A DNA stretch of 64,000 bases, taken from Chitinophagaceae bacterium (lineage in GTDB: Bacteria > Bacteroidota > Bacteroidia > Chitinophagales > Chitinophagaceae). The DNA lies in contig JADBXR010000017.1 in assembly GCA_020403425.1 (NCBI GenBank), positions 124,001-188,000 of the forward strand. The letters run 5' to 3'. This document shows positions 33,761-43,182 of this stretch, piece after piece; the stretch's first letter is position 1; the number at the start of each line of letters is the position of its first letter. The notes below the pieces were generated by a model. The model ran no database searches. It had not been told where the DNA came from and saw only the letters and a program-made list of their open reading frames with translations. Both the position numbers and the translations under genes were made by a program.

Positions 33761-35818
33761 ATGATTGCTATGGTCGCATTGGAAAATTATGTTTTGGGAA
33801 ACTGGATCAAAGGAGATGGCGATGGACAATTGCTGTATCATGCCGTAACCGGTGACCCCCTCGCCAGGGCTACCACCCAGGGCCTGGATTTTGCTGCAAT
33901 CCTCCACTATGCCCGAATCCAGGGTAACCCATCGCTCCGCAAGCTGAGTTTTCATGAGCGGGGCAGGTTATTGCGTGCACTGGCGCTTTACCTGCGTGAA
34001 CACCTGGATGAGTTTTACCGTATCAGTTACCAGACAGGCGCTACCAAAGCCGATAGCTGGGTAGATATAGAAGGAGGTATCGGCAACCTTTTCTCTTATG
34101 CGTCACTGCGCAGGAAATTTCCAGATACTCCCTATTGCCTGGATGGAGAGAATCATTCATTGGGTAAAGCGAATACATTCATGGGCCATCACCTGCTGGT
34201 GCCCAAAGAAGGGGTGGCGGTCCATATCAACGCCTTTAATTTCCCGGTATGGGGCATGCTGGAAAAGATCGCGGTGAACCTGCTGGCAGGAGTGCCCGCA
34301 GTGGTAAAACCGGCAACCGTTACCTCTTACCTGGCGGAGGCTGTGGTAAAACGGATCGTGGCATCCGGCATCTTACCGGAGGGAGCCTTACAACTGATCT
34401 GCGGAAGCGCTGGCGATATGCTGGAACATGTGACCTCGCAGGACGTGGTAACGTTCACCGGTTCCGCTTCAACGGGGTTAATGCTGAAATCGGGCAAGCG
34501 CATCCTGCAGGAGAATGTTCCGTTTACGATGGAAGCAGACTCGCTCAACTGCATCGTACTTGGCGAAGATGTGACACCGGGCATGCCCGAATGGGATATC
34601 TTCCTCAAAGAAGTGCGAAAAGAGATGACCACCAAATGTGGGCAGAAATGTACCGCTATCCGACGCATATTTGTTCCGGAGAATAAACTGGAAGATGTGC
34701 AGATCGCTTTGGGTAAGGTACTCTCGCAGACCACCATCGGGAATCCGCTGAATGAAAAAGTGAGAATGGGTTCACTGGCCGGTGATACGCAGCGGAAGGA
34801 AGTGAAAGAACAGGTACAGAAACTGCTGGCTTCCTCCCAGATCATTTACGGTTCGCTGGATAGTGTGGAAGTAATAGATGCCGATGCACAGAAGGGCGCT
34901 TTCATGAGCCCGATACTGCTGCTGAACAGCCAGCCGCTCACGAGCCGGGAAGTACACGAAGTGGAAGCTTTCGGCCCGGTATCGACCCTCATGCCTTATC
35001 GAACAACCGAAGAAGCTATTACACTTGCTAAAATGGGTAAGGGCTCCCTGGTAAGTTCCATTGTGACGGCCGATGCACAAATTGCGAAGCAGTATGTGCT
35101 GGGTGCCGGTATGTATCATGGACGCATCCTTGTTTTGAACGAAGCCTGCGCCAAAGAAAGTACGGGACATGGTTCGCCATTGCCCTTGCTGGTGCATGGT
35201 GGCCCTGGCCGTGCCGGCGGTGGTGAAGAGATGGGAGGCATGCGCGGGGTAAAACATTATATGCAACGGGTGGCCATACAGGGCTCACCTGATATGATCA
35301 CTGCGATAAGCCAGGTGTACCAGCCAGGCGCTACGGGCAACCGTACGGGTAAACATCCGTTCAAAAAATATTTTGAGGAACTGGTCATCGGTGATCAGTT
35401 GCTCACCGCCAAAAGAGAGATCACTGCAGAAGATATCGACCGCTTTGCGGACCTGAGTGGCGACCATTTTTATGCACACCTGAAAGGCACCGATTTTGCA
35501 GGAACCATGTTCGACAGGCAGGTGGCACATGGTTATTTTATCATGAGCGCAGCTGCGGGTCTGTTTGTGGATAGTTATGAGAAAAATCCGGTATTGCTGA
35601 ATTATGGTATTGATGAACTCAGGTTCACCAAACCCGTATACCCTGGTGCCGAGATCCAGGTTCGTTTTACCTGTAAGGAAAAAATAGCACAGGAACAGAA
35701 GGAGCCAACAGATATTCCCAGGGGTATTGTTAAGTGGTTGGTGGAGATCATCGATGATACTGAAGAGATCGTAGGTGTGGCAACAATATTGACGATGGTG
35801 GAGCGGAAGGCTCAATAA
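33761..35818 (+). CDS. paaZ: PaaZ: oxepin-CoA hydrolase / semialdehyde dehydrogenase fusion
   Basis: 685 aa, the length of E. coli PaaZ. The N-terminal aldehyde dehydrogenase (1-520) has INAFNFPVWGMLEKIAVNLL, VTFTGSASTG, the catalytic Glu in FTMEADSLN and the nucleophile Cys in KCGQKCTAIRR. The C-terminal MaoC-type hydratase (about 540-680) has ITAEDIDRFADLSGDHFYAH and VAHGYFIMSAAAGLF. PaaZ hydrolyses the ring of oxepin-CoA and oxidises the resulting semialdehyde in aerobic phenylacetate breakdown. An enoyl-CoA hydratase gene follows; the ring epoxidase genes paaABCDE are not in this window. Confidence 0.95.
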   Translation: MIAMVALENYVLGNWIKGDGDGQLLYHAVTGDPLARATTQGLDFAAILHYARIQGNPSLRKLSFHERGRLLRALALYLREHLDEFYRISYQTGATKADSWVDIEGGIGNLFSYASLRRKFPDTPYCLDGENHSLGKANTFMGHHLLVPKEGVAVHINAFNFPVWGMLEKIAVNLLAGVPAVVKPATVTSYLAEAVVKRIVASGILPEGALQLICGSAGDMLEHVTSQDVVTFTGSASTGLMLKSGKRILQENVPFTMEADSLNCIVLGEDVTPGMPEWDIFLKEVRKEMTTKCGQKCTAIRRIFVPENKLEDVQIALGKVLSQTTIGNPLNEKVRMGSLAGDTQRKEVKEQVQKLLASSQIIYGSLDSVEVIDADAQKGAFMSPILLLNSQPLTSREVHEVEAFGPVSTLMPYRTTEEAITLAKMGKGSLVSSIVTADAQIAKQYVLGAGMYHGRILVLNEACAKESTGHGSPLPLLVHGGPGRAGGGEEMGGMRGVKHYMQRVAIQGSPDMITAISQVYQPGATGNRTGKHPFKKYFEELVIGDQLLTAKREITAEDIDRFADLSGDHFYAHLKGTDFAGTMFDRQVAHGYFIMSAAAGLFVDSYEKNPVLLNYGIDELRFTKPVYPGAEIQVRFTCKEKIAQEQKEPTDIPRGIVKWLVEIIDDTEEIVGVATILTMVERKAQ

Positions 35819-35907
35819 GAGAGAAACGGAGAAAAAAGGATGAACCTGGCACGATGCTTTTACCTTCTGAAAGTAGGATTCTTAAGACGATTTAATAACT
35901 TAGTATC

Positions 35908-36696
35908 ATGATAGAACAAGTAACAGACGGTTATGTGAAAGTGGAGCGTGAGCATGGTATTGCCACGATCGAGTTCTTTCATCCGCAGAGTAATTCCCTG
36001 CCGGGTAAGCTGCTGTCTACGCTGGCCAAAGATATCCATAGTGAAGGGCTGAATCCCGAAACTCATGTGATCATCCTTCGTTCGGCGGGAGAAAAGGTGT
36101 TTTGTGCCGGCGCTTCATTCGATGAGCTTGCCGCTATCAGCAACGAAGAGGAAGGTTATCACTTTTTTTCAGGTTTTGCACAGGTCATCAATGCCATGCG
36201 TAAGGTGCCGCAGTTCATCATTGCCCGTATCCAGGGCAAATGCATCGGGGGAGGAGTGGGTTTGGCTGCTGCAGCCGACTATGCCATTGCTGTGGAAGGT
36301 GCGGATATCAAGTTGAGTGAATTGGCAGTCGGTATCGGCCCATTTGTGGTAGGGCCTGCCGTAGAACGTAAACTGGGCCTTTCTGCTTTTTCACAGTTGA
36401 CCATCGATGCTACCAACTGGCGTTCGGCAGACTGGGCCCGCCGGAAAGGCCTGTTCTCCGAACTGCATACTGATATTGCTGCTGTGGATGACGCAATCGG
36501 CCGGTTATCGACCACGCTCTCGCATTCCTCTCCGGCTGCCATGCAGGAAATCAAAAAAGTATTGTGGAACGGAACGGAACATTGGGATGAACTGCTGCAG
36601 GAGCGTGCTGCTATCAGCGGCAGGCTGATCCTGAGTGATCACAGCAAACGGTTCATTCAAAAATTTAAAGCTCCCAAACCCTCACAGGCAGGCTGA
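35908..36696 (+). CDS. Enoyl-CoA hydratase/isomerase (crotonase family)
   Basis: 262 aa. Crotonase motifs: oxyanion-hole regions VFCAGASFDEL and IQGKCIGGGVGLAAAADYAIA, and LSELAVGIGPFVVGPAVERKLG, where the Glu of SEL aligns with the catalytic Glu164 of rat crotonase; the second catalytic Glu (144) is not obvious. It is 89 bp after paaZ on the same strand, so a role as a PaaF/PaaG-like step in phenylacetate breakdown is likely, but other enoyl-CoA substrates are possible. Confidence 0.85.
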   Translation: MIEQVTDGYVKVEREHGIATIEFFHPQSNSLPGKLLSTLAKDIHSEGLNPETHVIILRSAGEKVFCAGASFDELAAISNEEEGYHFFSGFAQVINAMRKVPQFIIARIQGKCIGGGVGLAAAADYAIAVEGADIKLSELAVGIGPFVVGPAVERKLGLSAFSQLTIDATNWRSADWARRKGLFSELHTDIAAVDDAIGRLSTTLSHSSPAAMQEIKKVLWNGTEHWDELLQERAAISGRLILSDHSKRFIQKFKAPKPSQAG

Positions 36697-36739
36697 TGCT
36701 GTGCCTGAACTCAGAATAGTTCATTCCAGAAAAGAGTTA

Positions 36740-36774
36740 AAAAACAAAGGCACATATTTATCATGTGCCTTTGT
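36740..36774. terminator. Terminator between convergent enoyl-CoA hydratase and carbonic anhydrase genes
   Basis: An 11-bp perfect stem CAAAGGCACAT / ATGTGCCTTTG with a 7-nt loop. The T-run of six is on the minus strand, so it mainly ends the carbonic anhydrase operon; the plus side has only TTTG-TTT. Confidence 0.85.
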
Positions 36775-36789
36775 TTGGTATGCTTTTAT

Positions 36790-37425
36790 TTACAGATCGT
36801 CGTATTGATATAGCCTGTCGATCGGGGTCTGTGCTTTCATCTCAAATACGGGATGGATCACCCCGTTCTTTAATCCGTATACCCATCCATGCAGGTCCGG
36901 ACGCTGCTCATTCCGCCAGGCTTTCTGGATAATGGATGTCTTGGCAAGATGTTGTACCTGTTCAATCACATTCAACTCTACCAGTCTGTCGAAACGTTGT
37001 TCCTCATTCTCTATATTGTTCAACTCATCCGTATGCAGGCGGTATACGTCTTTGATATTTCTCAGCCACATATTCAGCACCTGTTTGAAGTCGTGATTGG
37101 TCATGGCGGCTTTTACACCCCCGCAACCGTAATGACCGCAGACGATCACATGTTTCACTTTTAGGTGTACCACAGCATATTCCAGTACACTCAGCAGGTT
37201 CACATCGGTATGAATGACCAGGTTGGCCACATTACGGTGTACAAAGATCTCGCCAGGCTGGGTATTGGTGATCTCATTAGCGGGTACTCGGCTGTCGCTG
37301 CACCCTATCCACAGGAACTTGGGTGTTTGAATCAGTGATAACCTGTTGAAATATTCCGGGTCGTCTTCTACTTTTTCTTTTGCCCAGGCTTTGTTTTCAA
37401 GTAATAGTTTTTCGTATGCTTTCAT
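36790..37425 (-). CDS. can: Beta-class carbonic anhydrase
   Basis: 211 aa. The enzyme interconverts CO2 and bicarbonate. The zinc site is complete: [14 protein letters not shown] (Cys, Asp-Arg dyad) and [15 protein letters not shown] (His, Cys). Its ATG overlaps the SulP stop (ATGA), so the two are co-translated. SulP plus carbonic anhydrase pairs are common and fit bicarbonate uptake followed by CO2/bicarbonate balancing. Confidence 0.96.
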   Translation of the reverse strand: MKAYEKLLLENKAWAKEKVEDDPEYFNRLSLIQTPKFLWIGCSDSRVPANEITNTQPGEIFVHRNVANLVIHTDVNLLSVLEYAVVHLKVKHVIVCGHYGCGGVKAAMTNHDFKQVLNMWLRNIKDVYRLHTDELNNIENEEQRFDRLVELNVIEQVQHLAKTSIIQKAWRNEQRPDLHGWVYGLKNGVIHPVFEMKAQTPIDRLYQYDDL

Positions 37426-38987
37426 TGGATGGTTAATTTAGGTTCGTTAAGTAAAAGGTGCATAGGTTTGTGAACGCTTTTTCTGATATCGATCCTGATA
37501 TTTTTCAGGTGGGCGTGCAGCAGGAAGTTGTTGATCTCCTCGATCACATCCTTGTCGATATAATCGGCCCTTGTGGCGTCGATCAGTAAAGAAGCATTTT
37601 GGGGTATGTCTTCCAGATTCTTTTTAATGATGGGTTTGTTCAGAAAGGAAACGTCTTTTCGCAAACGGATCAGGTAATGGTTCCTGTCGTTTACCACCAT
37701 CACGGCTGAGCGGAAATTGTTCCGGATCATGAAGAACAGTCCAACCGATATTCCTATAAGGATACCGATCAGCAGGTCTGTGAACAGAATGGCCATAATG
37801 GTAACGATGAAGGGAATGAACTGGTCCCATCCTTTTTGAAAGAACTCCTTAAACAGTGAAACTTTTGCCAGCTTATACCCTGTAAAGATAAGTACCGCAG
37901 CCAAAGCGCTTAAAGGTATTTTATTCAGCAGGGTGGGTATGAGCATTACGCATACCAGCAGCAGCAATCCGTGCATGATGGAGGAGACCTTGGTCCTGGC
38001 GCCTGCCGATACGTTGGCAGAACTGCGGACCACTACAGATGTAAGGGGTAATCCGCCAATCAGTCCGGAAAAAATGTTCCCAACTCCCTGCGCCTTCAAT
38101 TCCCGGTTTGGAGGAGACACCCGTTTCAGGGGATCCAGTTTGTCCACTGCCTCAATTCCCAGGAGGGTTTCCAGACTGGCCACAATGGCCAGGGTCAATG
38201 CAGATACCCACACATCCGGGTTGTTCATGTATTGGATATCCGGAAAAGTGAAGAACGACAAAAACTGGTCCAGGTTGCCGGCAACAGGTAATGATACCAG
38301 GTGTTTGTTCCCAAGTACATATTGCGGTTGACTGATTGCAAAATACTGGTTCAGCAGTACACCTGCGATCACTGCTACCAGGGCGCCGGGTATCAGGTTG
38401 AGTACTTTGTTCTTCTTGATGAACCTTCTCTCCCAGAACATCAGTATGGCGAGTGATACGATTCCGATGATCACAGCAGCAGGTGTGATGTACCTGATGG
38501 CCTGGAACATTCCGGTAAAGGTGTTTTGCTGATCATTCTGCCTGAAATTCTCATCGCCTACGAAATCGGTATCATACCCAACCAGGTGAGGAAATTGTTT
38601 TAAGATCAGGATCAGGCCGATGGCTGCCAGCATTCCCTTGATCACTGAATTGGGCACATAATCACCGATCACACCGGCTTTAATGAAACCGAGGATCAGC
38701 TGTATTACACCGGCAATGACCACTGCCAGCAGAAAAGCCTCGTACACCTGCAGTTTCAGTATGGCAGTTGCCACAATAACGGTCAATCCGGCGGCGGGGC
38801 CGCTAACACTGAGTTGCGAACCGCTGAGCAGGCCAATCACTACACCTCCAACCACACCGGCGATGATGCCGGAAAAAAGTGGTGCGCCTGAGCCGAGTGC
38901 AATTCCAAGGCACAGCGGCAAGGCTACCAATAACACTACGATAGAGGCAGGCAGGTCATTGCCGGCACTCTGAAAATATTTTTTCAT
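37422..38987 (-). CDS. SulP-family anion (probable bicarbonate) transporter with STAS domain
   Basis: 521 aa with 10-14 hydrophobic spans beginning [20 protein letters not shown], then [21 protein letters not shown] (SulP signature), [18 protein letters not shown] and [23 protein letters not shown]. The C-terminal 100 residues form a STAS-like domain ([20 protein letters not shown]). The coupled carbonic anhydrase suggests bicarbonate as substrate; sulfate cannot be excluded. Two small secreted-protein genes lie 49 bp upstream on the same strand. Confidence 0.93.
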   Translation of the reverse strand: MKKYFQSAGNDLPASIVVLLVALPLCLGIALGSGAPLFSGIIAGVVGGVVIGLLSGSQLSVSGPAAGLTVIVATAILKLQVYEAFLLAVVIAGVIQLILGFIKAGVIGDYVPNSVIKGMLAAIGLILILKQFPHLVGYDTDFVGDENFRQNDQQNTFTGMFQAIRYITPAAVIIGIVSLAILMFWERRFIKKNKVLNLIPGALVAVIAGVLLNQYFAISQPQYVLGNKHLVSLPVAGNLDQFLSFFTFPDIQYMNNPDVWVSALTLAIVASLETLLGIEAVDKLDPLKRVSPPNRELKAQGVGNIFSGLIGGLPLTSVVVRSSANVSAGARTKVSSIMHGLLLLVCVMLIPTLLNKIPLSALAAVLIFTGYKLAKVSLFKEFFQKGWDQFIPFIVTIMAILFTDLLIGILIGISVGLFFMIRNNFRSAVMVVNDRNHYLIRLRKDVSFLNKPIIKKNLEDIPQNASLLIDATRADYIDKDVIEEINNFLLHAHLKNIRIDIRKSVHKPMHLLLNEPKLTIQ

Positions 38988-39036
38988 GATACAATTAGAA
39001 CTAGTGTAAATAAAATGGTTTGCTGACTGTTACAGA

Positions 39037-39333
39037 TCAGCAGTTGGGAGGGGGTACATGGATATCGCCAGTGAAGTTCTGCGGTATGGCGTCGGCAAAA
39101 TGACGATGCCCCGAAGCCTCATTCTCCAGATCCGGCGTTTCAGTGGAAACGGTATTGGAAAGATGATCGTTTCTCAGAAAAGCTTTCTGAAACCCGCTTT
39201 TCTCAATGTGTATAGAATGTGGGAGCTCTTCAGTGAACTGGTTACGGAACAAGAGGCTCCCCATCTGCCGGATAGGTAGTATCTGTATGGTCAATACCAA
39301 CAACAGGAATAGGGAATAGAATCTCTTCTTCAT
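39037..39333 (-). CDS. Small secreted/anchored protein A of a tandem pair, 98 aa
   Basis: No family recognised. An N-terminal hydrophobic segment (RFYSLFLLLVLTIQILPI) is followed by RQMGSLLF and FTEELPH. A variable, acidic middle leads to a conserved C-terminus, FADAIPQNFTGDIHVPPPNC, ending in Cys. The neighbouring gene has the same length, the same opening and an identical last 20 residues. It lies 49 bp upstream of the SulP gene, so the four genes (B, A, sulP, can) may form an operon. The start at 39333 (MKKRFYS) is aligned with paralogue B. Export or membrane anchoring is likely; the function is unknown. Confidence 0.8.
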   Translation of the reverse strand: MKKRFYSLFLLLVLTIQILPIRQMGSLLFRNQFTEELPHSIHIEKSGFQKAFLRNDHLSNTVSTETPDLENEASGHRHFADAIPQNFTGDIHVPPPNC

Positions 39334-39420
39334 CGTTACTGAGAATAGCGGATAACATAAAACACGTAAAAGTGAACGCAACTAAGCGTTGTTTACAGGT
39401 ATAGCTGTAACAGGTAACGA

Positions 39421-39717
39421 TCAGCAGTTGGGCGGAGGTACGTGTATATCACCGGTGAAATTCTGCGGAATGGCATCGGCAAAACCCTGGTGATGTGAAG
39501 AGGAGTGGATATAGGCTGAAACACCTGTTTCAGGTGAAGCTGAGAGATAGTCGCTTTTCAGGTCAACTTTCTGCAGACAGCTTTTGTCAACATTGGTAGC
39601 ATGCGGAAGTTCTTCTGTGAACCGGTTACTGAACAGCAGGCTCCCCATCTGCCGGATCGGCAGTATCTGGATCGCCAGTACCATCAGCAAAAAGATTGTA
39701 CAGAATTTTTTCTTCAT
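39421..39717 (-). CDS. Small secreted/anchored protein B of a tandem pair, 98 aa
   Basis: Paralogue of the next gene (39037-39333). It opens MKKKFCTIFLLMVLAIQILP, keeps IRQMGSLLFSN and FTEELPH, and differs in the middle (residues about 40-78, with a His/Ser cluster YIHSSSHHQG). It rejoins at FADAIPQNFTGDIHVPPPNC. DNA similarity is obvious around the 3' end, so the duplication is fairly recent or under strong constraint. The preserved EELPH, His-rich middle and C-terminal Cys could bind metal, but this is speculation. Likely first gene of the unit toward SulP. Confidence 0.8.
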   Translation of the reverse strand: MKKKFCTIFLLMVLAIQILPIRQMGSLLFSNRFTEELPHATNVDKSCLQKVDLKSDYLSASPETGVSAYIHSSSHHQGFADAIPQNFTGDIHVPPPNC

Positions 39718-39857
39718 CACCCCACGAAAATAACGACAAACTATAATAATCCGGTTGTTAATTTTTGTTTTAACGGGAAGGATAGGATATAAACAAACTG
39801 TGGCGGATAAACCTATCCGCCACAGTTGCAATTTGTTATGATGTCTACCGTCGATTG

Positions 39858-40607
39858 TTAAATGTTCAGTCCGCCACAGGCACTTAGTACCTGTCCGGTA
39901 ATATAAGAACTCATGTCGCTTGCCAGGAACAAAGTGGTATTGGCGATCTCTTCGGCTTTACCAAAGCGGCCAAGCGGTATTTTTTTCAGGAACTCCGCAG
40001 CACCATCTTTTAAGTAATGGGTCATGTCGGTCTCGATGAAACCCGGTGCAATGGCATTACAACGGATATTGCGGCTGCCCAGTTCCAGTGCTACTGATTT
40101 AGAGAAGCCGATTATGCCCGCTTTGCTGGCTGCATAACTGCTTTGTCCGGCATTACCCCGTACACCCACTATGGAACTCATGTTGATAATGCTTCCGCTT
40201 TTGGCTTTGATCATGGGTTTGATGACCTGTTTGGTCATGTTGAACACGCTTTTCAGGTTGATGTCCATCACTTCATCCCATTGCCCAACCGTCATGCGTA
40301 ACAGCAGGTTGTCTTTGGAGATACCCGCATTGTTCACGCACACATCTATTTTGCCAAATTCTTTCAATACGTCATTCACCAGTGTTTCACACTCTTCGTA
40401 TACGCCGGCATTGCTTTTGTAGGCTTTGGCTTTTACACCCAATGCGGTCAGCTGTGCTTCCAATGCGGAGGCTTTTTCTGCACTGCTGTCACTCACATAG
40501 GTGAATGCCACATCACTGCCATGTTCAGCCAGTGTCAACGCAATGGCTGCGCCAATACCACGGGCAGCCCCGGTGACGATCGATACTTTTCCTTCCAATA
40601 ATTTCAT
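39858..40607 (-). CDS. fabG: 3-oxoacyl-[acyl-carrier-protein] reductase
   Basis: 249 aa SDR. It reduces beta-ketoacyl-ACP with NADPH in fatty-acid elongation. Motifs: VTGAARGIGAAIALTLAEHG, VNNAGISKDNLLLRM, the catalytic Ser in SIINMSSIVGVRGN, YAASKAG (Tyr, Lys), NAIAPGFIETDMT and GRFGKAEEIANTTLFLASD, the typical FabG set. The start at 40607 (MKLLEGK) follows a full promoter. The stop is 140 bp from gene B of the small pair. Confidence 0.93.
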   Translation of the reverse strand: MKLLEGKVSIVTGAARGIGAAIALTLAEHGSDVAFTYVSDSSAEKASALEAQLTALGVKAKAYKSNAGVYEECETLVNDVLKEFGKIDVCVNNAGISKDNLLLRMTVGQWDEVMDINLKSVFNMTKQVIKPMIKAKSGSIINMSSIVGVRGNAGQSSYAASKAGIIGFSKSVALELGSRNIRCNAIAPGFIETDMTHYLKDGAAEFLKKIPLGRFGKAEEIANTTLFLASDMSSYITGQVLSACGGLNI

Positions 40608-40630
40608 AAGAAACAGTTTGTTATAAGGAA

Positions 40631-40660
40631 CAAATGTAAAAGAATTGTTTTGGGCTACAA
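40631..40660 (-). promoter_or_regulatory. fabG promoter (TTG-N19-TACATTTG)
   Basis: On the minus strand, TTG (40658-40660) and an exact -7 box TACATTTG (40631-40638) are spaced by 19 bp. The predicted leader is about 19 nt. Confidence 0.7.
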
Positions 40661-40691
40661 TAGGCAATCAAGATATCTGAGCACCTGGATC

Positions 40692-42197
40692 TTACAGGAA
40701 CGACAGGATATCATCTACAAAACGCCTGTCATTGCTCAGTCTGGGCACTTTGTGCTGGCCACCGAGCTTACCCTTGCTTTTCAGCCATTCGCGGAAAACC
40801 GTTTTGTTCAATGCATGTACGATGGGCAGAGTAAGGGCAATGTCCTTATACCGCTTGGCTTCGTAATCGCTGTTGAGCGATTTTAAGGCGCAGTCCAGTT
40901 CATAGGCGAACTGTTCGGTACTGGCAGGTTTTTCCTCGAACTCGATCAGCCATTCGTGGGCTCCTTTTTGGTTGTCGCCGAAATATACGGGCGCAGCGGT
41001 ATAATCATTTACTACCAGCCCCGTCTTCTGTGATGCCATAGCGATGGCCTTATCGGTATTGTCTGCGATCACCTCTTCGCCAAATGCATTGATGTATTGC
41101 TTTAGTCTGCCGCTTACTTTGATGCGGAAGGGGAATGTGGAGGTAAACTGGACCGTATCTCCCACCAGGTAACGCCAGAGGCCTCCGTTGGTACTGATGA
41201 TGAGTGCATAATTTTTGCCGATCTCCACTTCTCTCAGCCCGATGGTCCTGGGCTCTGGTTTGCCATATTCTTCCACCGGCATGAATTCGTAAAAGATGCC
41301 ATGATTCAGGAATAACAGCATCCCGTCTTCATGGGGATTGTCCTGGCCGGCAAAAAAACCTTCGCTGGCATTGTACATCTCAAGATACGTGCAGCCTTCG
41401 CCTATGACCTTTTCAAACTGTTCGCGGTAGGGAACAAAAGAAACCCCACCATGTATGTATAGTTCCAGGTTGGGCCATACTTCTTTCAGGGTGGCTTTGC
41501 CGGTGATCTCCAGTATGCGTTTGATGAGAATCAACGTCCAGGTGGGAACCCCCGAAATTGAGGTCACATCTTCCTGTATGGTGGACTGGGCCAGTCTTTC
41601 GATCTTGCTTTCCCATTCATCCATCAGTGCTATAGATAACTCAGGTGTGCGGATCCAGTTAGCCCACATGGGTGTATTTTGAAGCAGAACGGCGCTAAGG
41701 TCGCCATATTGGATGTCCTCGTTCAGTTTGCTGATCTGGTGCGACCCCCCGATCACCAGTCCCTTACCGGTGAGCAGGTTGCTTTCGTTATTGAAGTTGT
41801 AATACAGCGTCAAAACATCTTTGGATGCCTGGAAATGGTTGTCCTCCAGGCTTTCCTGTGTGATGGGGATGAATTTGCTTTTATCGCTGGTGGTTCCGCT
41901 GCTTTTGGCGAACCAGTTAACGGGGGTGTTCCAAAGCATGTTCTCCTCTCCTGCCATCAGCCGTTCGATCAGGGGTTTCAGATCGTTGTACTCCTGTATG
42001 GGTACCCTTTCCTTGAATGTACGGATATTGAAGAGCTCCTTGAACCCATATTTACGTCCGAAATCCGTGTACTGACCATGGGTAACGAGGTCCTGCAGCA
42101 CTTCCCGCTGCGAGCCGATTGGGTCATTGATCCATTGTTCAATGCGCCAGTGACGGAATCTGGCCAAACGTGATATAGCGGGGCTAAACAGTTTCAT
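40692..42197 (-). CDS. GH3-family protein (acyl-acid-amido synthetase-like)
   Basis: 501 aa. Bacterial relatives of plant GH3 auxin-responsive enzymes, which adenylate carboxylic acids and join them to amino acids. Visible: FAKSSGTTSDKSKFIPITQ (phosphate loop), YLEMYNASEGFFAGQ (motif 2 region), NGGLWRYLVGDTVQF (motif 3) and AFGEEVIADNTDKAI. The bacterial function is not established. Length and motifs are complete, so it is probably active. It precedes lptB's end on the same strand by 68 bp. Confidence 0.9.
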   Translation of the reverse strand: MKLFSPAISRLARFRHWRIEQWINDPIGSQREVLQDLVTHGQYTDFGRKYGFKELFNIRTFKERVPIQEYNDLKPLIERLMAGEENMLWNTPVNWFAKSSGTTSDKSKFIPITQESLEDNHFQASKDVLTLYYNFNNESNLLTGKGLVIGGSHQISKLNEDIQYGDLSAVLLQNTPMWANWIRTPELSIALMDEWESKIERLAQSTIQEDVTSISGVPTWTLILIKRILEITGKATLKEVWPNLELYIHGGVSFVPYREQFEKVIGEGCTYLEMYNASEGFFAGQDNPHEDGMLLFLNHGIFYEFMPVEEYGKPEPRTIGLREVEIGKNYALIISTNGGLWRYLVGDTVQFTSTFPFRIKVSGRLKQYINAFGEEVIADNTDKAIAMASQKTGLVVNDYTAAPVYFGDNQKGAHEWLIEFEEKPASTEQFAYELDCALKSLNSDYEAKRYKDIALTLPIVHALNKTVFREWLKSKGKLGGQHKVPRLSNDRRFVDDILSFL

Positions 42198-42265
42198 GTT
42201 GGTTCAATAGCAAAATAAGCAATGGGAACGAGAATGCGAAGGCCTGCGACAAGAAACCGGCCTAA

Positions 42266-43042
42266 TTAAGCCCCTGCCGAACCTTCTTTGCCCATTTCAA
42301 TGATCCAGTCTTTCCGTTTCAGCTCAAAGTTGGTACCTAAATACAATCTGCGTACCTGTGGATCATCGGCCAGCTCTTCGGCCGAACCGTGTTTGAAGAT
42401 CTTTCCCTCGATGAGCAGATAGGCCCTGTCGCAGATAGACAAGGTCTCATTTACGTTATGGTCGGTGATCAGGATGCCGATATTCTTGTATTTGAGTTTG
42501 GCAACCACGCTTTGGATATCTTCCACTGCAATGGGGTCAACACCGGCAAAAGGTTCATCCAGCAGGATGAACTTGGGGTCAACGGCCAGCGCCCGGGCAA
42601 TCTCGGTCCTTCTTCTTTCTCCGCCACTCAGGCTGTCGCCATTGTTCTTGCGTACATGATGCAGGTTGAACTCATCCAGTAAGGATTCCAGTTTGTGCTG
42701 TCGCTCACCCGGGGTAAGTCTGGTCATTTCCAGAACAGACATGATATTGTCTTCCACGCTCAGTTTCCGGAAAACACTGGCTTCCTGAGGCAGGTAACCA
42801 ATGCCCATCTGTGCCCTTTTGTACATAGGCAGTTTGGTGATCTCCATATCGTTCAGGAATACCCGGCCCTCATCCGGTTTGATCAGGCCCACTACCATAT
42901 AAAAAGTAGTGGTCTTGCCGGCGCCGTTTGGTCCCAGCAGACCTACGATCTCTCCTTGTTTTACGGTTACAGAAACGCTGTTGACTACTGTGCGGCCCTT
43001 ATAACTTTTGAACAGGTCCTTGGTATGTATGGTAAGACTCAA
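42266..43042 (-). CDS. lptB: LPS-export ABC transporter ATPase
   Basis: 258 aa from the TTG at 43042. LptB powers extraction of LPS from the inner membrane through LptFG. Walker [16 protein letters not shown]-loop [18 protein letters not shown], signature [16 protein letters not shown], Walker [14 protein letters not shown] and H-loop LITDHNVNE are all intact. A TTG at 43060 would add six residues, but it lies inside an exact -7 box (43058-43065), so the internal TTG is the better start, with a leader near 11 nt. Divergent from metF. Confidence 0.93.
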   Translation of the reverse strand: MSLTIHTKDLFKSYKGRTVVNSVSVTVKQGEIVGLLGPNGAGKTTTFYMVVGLIKPDEGRVFLNDMEITKLPMYKRAQMGIGYLPQEASVFRKLSVEDNIMSVLEMTRLTPGERQHKLESLLDEFNLHHVRKNNGDSLSGGERRRTEIARALAVDPKFILLDEPFAGVDPIAVEDIQSVVAKLKYKNIGILITDHNVNETLSICDRAYLLIEGKIFKHGSAEELADDPQVRRLYLGTNFELKRKDWIIEMGKEGSAGA

Positions 43043-43057
43043 TGCGTTGTGTTTTGA

Positions 43058-43065
43058 CAAAAATA
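43058..43065 (-). promoter_or_regulatory. -7 box of lptB, covers an alternative TTG start
   Basis: TATTTTTG on the minus strand, exact consensus. It contains the more distal TTG start candidate (43058-43060), which therefore cannot be transcribed from this promoter. Confidence 0.55.
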
Positions 43066-43182
43066 GCGGTTATCGGGGGTAATCAGGGGGCTGCGGGGCA
43101 TCTTAACAGATGTTTTTCTATGGCGGAGAGTGTATATTGCACCAATTTATGGGGCAACCCATATGGTAAAGACAGCATAGCA

